Source: Protonemura montana (Eukaryota > Arthropoda > Insecta > Plecoptera > Nemouridae). Taken from it: a stretch of 64,000 nucleotides of DNA. The position numbers and the translations under genes are program-made. This document shows positions 56,246 through 64,000 of the stretch, piece by piece; position 1 is the stretch's first letter; every line of letters begins with the position of its first letter. Where the stretch lies: NCBI GenBank assembly GCA_947568835.1, contig OX387606.1:3906001-3970000 (forward strand), given 5' to 3'. The notes below the pieces were generated by a model, which saw nothing but the letters and a program-made list of their open reading frames with translations, was not told where the DNA came from and made no database searches.

Positions 56246-59200
56246 TAACAATGGGAAAAGTATATGTGGCTGCTACCTACGCAAAGCATGCTTCGGTCAA
56301 GGCTCAAAGCCTCATATGGCGACGTCCTATCAAACTGTTTGATGCTGGATCGGTGAACCCGACGACAGAGAGTCGGCTCTTTGTGACATTGAGCTGGCCG
56401 TTGTAGAGCGGCATAGTGAATTATTGAGTGCAGTATTACTCCCATCATAATTACACAATGCGAGGCATTAACGCCGCAAGGGCAGTTCACGACCGTAACT
56501 GAATTATGGAGTTTAATTAATGCATTTTCCTTATTATTCGGTGAAAAATTAAACGTGTTTTATTTAGACCTGTTTCTGGAGTGATTATTTTGGTGTGTGT
56601 ATACGTTTCGTTATGCTTTACTTGTCAAAAAGCGAGTGTTTGCAGTTAAAATGTTTATTGGTGCGTATCAGGTTCTATGGCGTTGTGTAAGGACAGGAAA
56701 AATAAATGACCTCGCCTGGATGCGAAGGGATTGTTATCTTTGACAAACTATAGAGTAAATTTAATTTCTCACCCCTTTGCTCAGCGCCGCTCTTCTATAT
56801 CTTGTGAAGCCACCCCCAAGAAAATAACAGCCAAGCAATATTCATGTCTACGCGTTATTATGCAGATGAACCTAAGAAGAACAGGGAACCCCACCTCTCT
56901 ATACCTTCAGGGATGGTAAGTATTTTGTTTGATAAGGACGATGGAGAGTGGGGAATGCTAAGTTGGGTAATTCAGAAGCATGAGTGCAGATGCTCGGGAC
57001 TAGGAAACTTTGGCCAAGTCCTTATTCGGTCGAGTCCGAGTCTAATTATTATTAGCACTCTGAAGTGAAGACATAAGGGAACGCACAAGAAGTGAGGGAG
57101 GTGTGGTCAAAATTGTAAGGCACAAGAACGCCACGTGGGGACAACAAAAGCAAGACGGCATCCGCCGGTTTCTAAGGGTAGTTTTGACCAACTTTTCCGA
57201 CTAACTTCTGGCAAACATACGACACCGAACGGTGCGTGTGTTCGCACTTGTGTGTTACTTAGTTACCCGGAGCAATTTTTTGGGCACACATGAAAACATG
57301 AAATCAAAATTATAATTGATATTGTTCCCCGTTGGATCTTGCTGAATAGAATGGAATAATTTATGCGCAGTGTTATTATTATTTATCAAGTCACAAGTTT
57401 GGTCTCGGTAGGCCTCTGGCCCATTAATCAATTAGAACTAAGTAATTGAGCAGCGAGGCTATATAGTCTTCAGGTAGACCAACACACACACCGAGAGAGA
57501 AGGGAGTTCGGGTCAAAGGTAGATGGCAAATATCAGTCTGCTTGAATTTAGCGACCAGCTCATATGCGAATAGAGTGAGAGAGAAAGAGAGAGAGAGAGA
57601 GAGACATCAATACGAAAGGCCTTAATCAAACTTGAAGCTATCTTTGTAGCAGCGTCGTCGTCGAAGCTCTTCGATGCAGCAGCAAAAGAGCATTTAATTA
57701 GGTGCCATCTCTAGTCGCTATTGACAACAAACTAATGAAATGTTCTTCATGTTATGAAATGACCAACGTACGGTTCTTGAAAATAAAAAGTTCACCCACT
57801 CCAGCGATGAAATGATTTCACGTCCGACGCTGTCACACAAAACCGAACTTTAACTCCGGCTCGCGGGCGCGCGTACACGAGGGGCGGAAACGCACTCAGT
57901 ACGCAGGGCTAGCATTCTCTTCAATTTGTATGCCGTATATGAATGCTCTTTGCATCAACAATTTCGTATAATACTCGCCGCGTGCTAAAACCTCGTTCTG
58001 CTATGTTTATTTGCTACATGGATACACTTTCTCGCCTTTAAAAGCAAGACCATGTTTCATTATCCTACGCCAAGCTCGTGCGAGCTACGGACCGGCTTCA
58101 AGTACAGCCATGTATGGGATTATATATGCACGTGTCACCTGCTTTACACCTCTACGCATAGAGTGCGTGCGAGCGTGTGTGTTTAGGCGGGCGTGCGTTT
58201 CGCACTGTAGGCGCTTTTATTAAGATACTAAACCAAGTCGCAAAAAATTATGAATGTGCTCTTAAAACTTTCGTGTCACTTTTCAGATGTTTGACATTCT
58301 ATCATAAAGTTCTTGCTCGAGTCACTTACGCAAATCAACACCTGGTAAATTTTCTAAATTTATAGCCATCCACAGATGTTTGCTACTTAGTCAACTGAGG
58401 CAATTCTATTGTTAATTTGCGAAGTTTTGTTATAGTGCTTTTGTTGATATAATTGTTGTTTAAACTTGGTTGTTTCCTCCGCGGGCATTGGCGTCAAGAG
58501 GGACAAGAGTTCGAACCTCGGGGGAGTCGTAGTTAAACACTCCTTCAACCCCTTTCCCCACAGTCTAGTGCTATGTAGCCTTGCCACCCCACAAGGTCCA
58601 CGCACGCATTCATGTATGGATGCAAATCATACTCGAAGGTAACATTACGCTCGGGCGAATGTGTGTAAGTAACGCACCTTACGCAACGGCCGTCATGGCC
58701 GATTCTGTTTACCACACGGCGAGTGCAACGGGACAACGCAGTGGACAAATCTAGTGGGAAATCAAGCCTGTCCAGTGGGTACAGGCGGCTGTAGTGCGCG
58801 GTTAATTGTGATATTTTTCTTGTTGTAATTAGTTTGTGCTCGTACTAACTAATCCAACTATTTGTCAATCAGAACTTTGTTTTAGATTTTGCAATGTGTG
58901 AATTTGTTTCTTCGGGTTTTGCTGTGTAAATAGATGAGTTTGTTTCCGAGCATTGCGGAACTGGGGTTTAGATGTTGACACACATTGAATTTCAGTCTCA
59001 GATAAATTAAAAGATAGAGGGTAACTGTTAAATTAGATGGCTAAAAATAGTCTTAAAGCTAAAAAAAAAAACATTGAGAAAAGGAGACACTGGAATGGTC
59101 TAGACCATAACCTTAACCATGGTAAACTTGGCCAGTGCCCTTTCACGTTATAATCTACAATGTGGATTATTGTTTGGTCAGGCAATCTAATATAAATATG

Positions 59201-59583
59201 ATTCTGCTGGGAAGCATGCTTGCGGTATAATTTCAATATTTGCGCTCGTTTGTTATTATTTGCTTTCGGGCCGTGCATGTAAAACAAGATGATAATGAAA
59301 GGGCAATCAGCCACGGTCAGTTTGCTTGCCGCAAGCTCCATGTTAGCATAGCCGCTGAATGTCACCCACATGGCTCGTGCCGATCCTACGTCTATCTGAA
59401 GGACCGATGCACCTTTGCAGGACAAACGCTTCAGAGAAATACCAATTACTCAGAGCACAGGTAGGTACCCTAGAACATCGACTTGTGCCGTGTGCGTGAG
59501 CGCTTTGAGGCTCTTCTAAAATCCGCTCGCTTAGAGATATAGAAAGAAGTTTATAATTTTGCATTGACACAATAAAGGGTAAC
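56246..59583. other. Intergenic DNA, no gene recognised
   Basis: No supported exon. A GA run is at 57573-57604. A B-box-like GAGTTCGAACCTC near 58508 has no convincing A box. Confidence 0.5.
57573..57604. repeat. (GA)n microsatellite
   Basis: An interrupted GA run of about 32 bases. Confidence 0.9.
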
Positions 59584-60045
59584 AATTGTTTGGTTGATTC
59601 GTGAGGTTTATAGGCATGCTATTTTCACAACGGACCCTGCTGCACTGGTCTAATGGCTTCAGTGAATGAGTGGATAATTATAAGGTTGACGATGATGAAC
59701 CTAATTATACTAAAAGGGAGGCGGGGAAATCCGGTGCCGGCATGTAGCCTACTTCTGTCGAAAAGCTTAAACTGGTATAACGTCCCTTCCGAAGGCCTGT
59801 ACAACGCGAACAACAGGATTCCTCCACAAATCCATGTTTTCGAGAGGTTGATAAGCAAGGCGAATGAAGTTGCTGTACTATACTTTCATCCCTCCAACCT
59901 CTCTCCCAAACAGAACTGGCCATGTGTATGAGGGTCAACTGGCCATGTGTATGAGGGTCACCTGTCCAATACCTGACCTAGCGCAGTGTTGCTTAACTTT
60001 GTTGATCTCACAAGAGCCGGTGCGTCCATTACGCCAAAGCACTTC
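59584..60045 (-). mobile_element. 5S rRNA-derived SINE, copy 3
   Basis: Read on the minus strand, the element starts near 60045. It shows CGCACCGGCTCTTGTGAGATC, the AAGTTAAGCAACACTG 5S-like region and GGACAGGTGACC. It then has the shared body and an ATCAACCAAACAA tail near 59584. Two copies of a 20-base module (TGACCCTCATACACATGGCC) follow the C box, where copy 2 has one and copy 1 none. It is more diverged than the other two. No target duplication was found. Confidence 0.83.
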
Positions 60046-63000
60046 ACTTTGTTTTACTTTATTGCACAACATGCAACATTAGCAAGTACAGATTTTTAAG
60101 GTAAGACGTTTGAACAAATCTGGCATACAAGATCTCGTTTCTTCCACGAGGTCGTGTCATCATGTGTTTTTTTTTCTATTTTAGAATAATTAAATGGAAA
60201 TTAACAAAATACTTCAGTCTAGTCCGTAAGAGAAGGAACCAGAAGATCTCAGCTAGAATAGACCATGGAGCTCGAAGTCTCTAGAAATTGTATCTCCTTG
60301 TAGCATGTTAAATAGAAGATATGGCATCCAATTCTCTAGCACGCTTCACTTTATTGAAATCATCGCATTTGTTTATATAAAGGCATATATTATACCGCTG
60401 TTCGCTTGTGCTGGTGGTGTGGTGTTCCGTGCATGCTAAACATGTGTGTAATTAATATTGAAGGACTAGAAGGCCATAAGGTTTGTTTGGAAAATAGTCA
60501 AATAAATTACCGTTTCGATTCCCTATCTGTTTGCACCCGAGGTAAATACGTCAATTTTACGCATTTCCACAAAAGTAGGAATCAAAAGGCCTCTCCCCCT
60601 CAATGCCTAATCTTCCACTCGACTGGTTCTCTCGGATTCCATTTTCGGTGCATGGCAACATCTGCACTCGCACCCCCCCCCCCCCCCCCCCCACCCCCCC
60701 CACTCCCCACCGCTCCACACTAATGATTTCCACAAACGCCCGATACATGTTGACTGCGTGAATAATTCAATGATATCGGATAATTTTTACTAAAAGCTTC
60801 CATCTGAGCAAACACTCGCCGTATATGGAAGCGAAACTAAACTGCTGTAATCGCCCACTAGCGACTTTTATCGAGCAGATGTCAAGCATATCGTTGGGCG
60901 AGTAATTATAATAATGACCTTTCAGACGGATTAGATTCTACCCCGCGAACTGTTACACCATTCGCTGAGCGATTTCTTGAATATCATAAATACGTTCTAC
61001 ACAATACGCCTGTTCTTTCACGCTTTTATGTATTTTGATCGAAACAAAACGGCGAATCCCCTCCCCCTGTCCACTCCAAGCTAGCATCGTGGAGTGTCGA
61101 TCTCGGCTCTGGCTAGGTATTGCCAAGAACCCACCAAGTGGATAAGAGCCTTCTAAGCTAATGGTCCGTGGTATGTAGATGCGAATTACATAGAGTTGCA
61201 TTTCCCAGGGAAAAAGAGAGATTGTTCGGTGATGGGGACAGGGCGAAAGAATGCTCTCTAGTAAATGCGTGTTCCAATGTCCCTGGGGAGTCGTCGATGC
61301 CGCACGGGGAAACCTGGACCTGGCACGAGAGGGAAAGCGTAAGAGAAAACACGTCCCAGGGAATACTCTAACTGCCCAACATGTCCTTTATTGTACGTGT
61401 ATCGGGCTCGTATTCTTCATAAAAAATATAGTTAGTTGAAAGATATTGCGGTTGCCACTAAGGTTGGCTTTATTGATTTCCTAACTAAGAAAAATACATC
61501 CCAACGGCCGCTTTCAATCAGTTTAGGCGGACGGTTTCTGATTTCTCGCGCAGCCGGATATTACGCTTTCCCAGCAATATACTTGTATTCTGGAAATTGC
61601 TTGGAGGGAGAGCGGTAAGATTTCGTCGGTCGACTTCGACCAAAGAATGGTTCAAGTGATCCAGAGTTTGCAAGGGTCGAACTTTCTGCCACGAGGACTG
61701 GACGACAAACTTTGCGCTGGGAAACTGGCCACGATTAGAAACTGGCGAACAGAATGGCAGAGAATTAATTGTCACCGAATAGCAGCGATAATGGATTAAC
61801 GTACTCAGGGAAATTAATAGAAAACGAACCCTATGGCATTACACAAAGATGTATGAACATAATTTACCAGTTTACTCCGTAATGTTGAACAAAGAACGGA
61901 TTGCAGCGAGACAATTTCGAATATTTGTCTATTTGAGAAATTACCCTCGCTATTTACTAATAATCCTCAACCACGGTTACACTACCGATAAATTAGCAAA
62001 TTTGTCGTATTCTCATTTTCGTCATCTGCTTTGCAGTGCAAATTTGTATTTACTAAGACACGTGCTTGTCAAAGATCTCTACTTCATTTCTCAAAGATGT
62101 TTCGATCTATTCGGAAGCTACGCGACTAGTGCTAGCGCACTAATCCCATTAATTGGAGCACACACCCAGTCGTGATTTCTATCAAGTATTTAGTCCTTAG
62201 CTTGTCTTACATCCACCGCCATGGTGCTACCAGCGCTGCGGCACCAAGGAGATGATCTTTGCTCGATTAAAATTACTCCAACCACTTGCGATCCGAGCGG
62301 AAAGCAAATCAGTGCAGAAGGCAGTGTTTTCACGATAAAAACAACGTCTTCGAAGAGGTTAAACGTTACATTCGTTGTGGGAGGGAAGGGTGCCGTTCAC
62401 AGAAACAAACTACACAACGTCCCTTTTCAAATCTACAACCCTTATACCATTCCGTCGTCGCGCATTTTCGATTAACCACGTTCTACACACCCCCCATTTA
62501 CTCACGACGAAGCCAAATAACTTGGTAGGAAATAACTTAAACAAACGCGTTTAATCTTCTAATCAGGTTAAATGGTGCTATTATCAGGTTTTTAACGCTA
62601 CCCCTATAGACGAGACAATATATAACGGCAGGCACGTCAGACCATCATTATTCTCGATACGAGCGTAATTAAGTGGTGCAATATCGTTCAACCCTTCCCC
62701 CCTCCAACCCCCTTCAGCCGCGTCGTCGAGAACAGCTGTTCGCGCTTTTAGTAAACTCATCGCCTTGGAGCTCGATATCAGCTGATATATTCTTAATAAC
62801 ATTTCCACAGATTGCGGTTGCCAGGGGGGTTGGGGGGGGGGGGGGGGGGACTGCAGAGGTGTTTGCTGGGCGAGCAGCTGGGAGAAGTTGCGAATCATGC
62901 TTCAATAATTAATCACTCGCTAATATACGACTATTATGTTGTAGATATCACTATAATACTGTATCGTTATCGCTGGCTTGATCTTATATAACCATTGTTC

Positions 63001-64000
63001 GGCTATTACTTTTGGTTTCATTATGTTTTATAATGCGTTTGAGATCGGCATAATGATCTGTAATTTAATCAAATTTGGTTGAAAGAGTTCTCGGTGGGCG
63101 AAGGAAAAGTTTGATAGTCGCTAAACAGCGAACGCGCAATCTTCTCGGATTTTTAAACTATTCCTGATTAAACTGGAAGTTAACCAATCAGAATGTTCAG
63201 TAGGCTGCGACAATTTAAATGCTGGTAAATTACTTCTGTGTAATTAATCATAAACGAATCCTACGTTCAATTGTAAAAATACCCGCTTTAATCTCAAGAC
63301 AAACATCGATCCATCAAGCTCAGTAAAGTTTCGCCTTTATTGCTCGCCGGCGCGATTTTATTTATTTGCCGCTTATTAAAAACTTGGAAGACACTCTGCT
63401 CGGCATACTTCACGGTTTGAATAAGTGCCCAGATATTTGTCAGGATTTCTGCCTCCTGTCAGAGTTAAGTCAGACTCTCGCGACGCTTCATTTCGGCCAA
63501 CTTCCTTAATAATTTAGCAAAATCTGATAAATTAACCCTATCAAAGTTTTGTACGCAAATAGGTGTGGCAAGAAAATAAAATTAATGGTTCAAGAAATTA
63601 TAAGGGAAACGAGAATCCATTGCTATAACGCTTTTTTTTTTAGCAAAAATAAGTTAGCAAAGTTGAAAATAAAAGTTATATTCGCGAACCCGTTTCAATT
63701 GCATCTACGAACACCGAGCTAATTTAAAACTTCCTCGCGCTATTAGCCGGTTTCTACACATCGTAACACGTTTGACCTGTATGTCCTGGTATTTCCCCAC
63801 CGTGTCGTAACTCACGTGCTAATGTCTAGGAAAATAAGCCCCTCTCGCGTATGACGAGGCCGCAATACACCCGTGGGCTTTCGGCTAATAAACGGGCGTA
63901 ATTCTAATTAGATCCATACATCGGCGCTGCACAGTGTGTTGTTCTCGGGCGCGCGTGGACCACGGCTCTACTTCATGAATAACTCATCTGATATTATGCG
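60046..64000. other. Intergenic DNA, no gene recognised
   Basis: No supported exon on either strand. C/G homopolymers at 60673-60692 (20 C, followed by more) and 62832-62849 (18 G) are the only notable features. The longest open frame (61849-62175, 108 codons) has no recognisable motif and is AT-rich. Confidence 0.5.

Noticed and set aside
58470..58530. Possible tRNA (GAGTTCGAACCTC)
   Set aside because: T-loop-like only; upstream sequence does not give D or anticodon arms.
1..64000. CRISPR array, operon or phage-type system
   Set aside because: Introns with GT/AG borders, a multi-exon receptor kinase and SINEs show this is animal nuclear DNA; the 67-bp array has no spacers.

Overview
This window is eukaryotic and almost certainly from an invertebrate animal. 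It holds one gene that can be read with confidence: a discoidin domain receptor (Ddr), a collagen-binding receptor tyrosine kinase. Fourteen coding exons lie on the + strand between 21498 and 40295. All have usable GT/AG borders and mutually consistent splice phases, and they sum to 892 codons plus a stop with no frame break. The sharp introns, dispersed retroposons and CpG-rich, otherwise AT-rich non-coding DNA suggest an arthropod or another ecdysozoan. That placement is an inference from general character, not from a species marker.

Layout: 1-21497 has no exon I can support. It is either upstream of Ddr or part of a long 5' intron, because the signal peptide and the first part of the discoidin domain are missing. 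21498-25387 encodes most of the discoidin domain and the discoidin-like domain (5 exons). 29321-30927 encodes the extracellular stalk, the transmembrane helix and a Tyr/Pro-rich juxtamembrane region (3 exons). 31779-40295 encodes the kinase domain (6 exons). The kinase keeps its catalytic Lys, Glu, Asp and Asn, but reads DHA where DFG is expected and has Gln at the gatekeeper position. 40296-64000 holds the 3' UTR and then non-coding DNA with mobile elements.

The most unusual structure is a 67-bp minisatellite (25 full units and one partial, 35894-37631). It fills the end of the intron before kinase exon 12. Each unit carries its own polypyrimidine-AG acceptor and a branch-point-like sequence. 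The array runs in register into the genuine acceptor, and each unit resembles the first bases of the exon. It therefore looks like 25 tandem copies of the intron-exon junction itself.

Mobile elements in the 3' part: a 526-bp non-autonomous hAT-type transposon with matching 12-bp terminal inverted repeats and an exact 8-bp target duplication (55207-55732); three copies of one 5S rRNA-derived SINE family (44999-45424 with a 12-bp target duplication, 55807-56245, and 59584-60045 on the minus strand), which carry 0, 1 and 2 copies of a short module after the C box; and a foldback element (52116-52504) whose arms carry hammerhead-ribozyme-like, Penelope-type motifs. Poly(C)/poly(G) tracts of up to 32 bases recur through the window.
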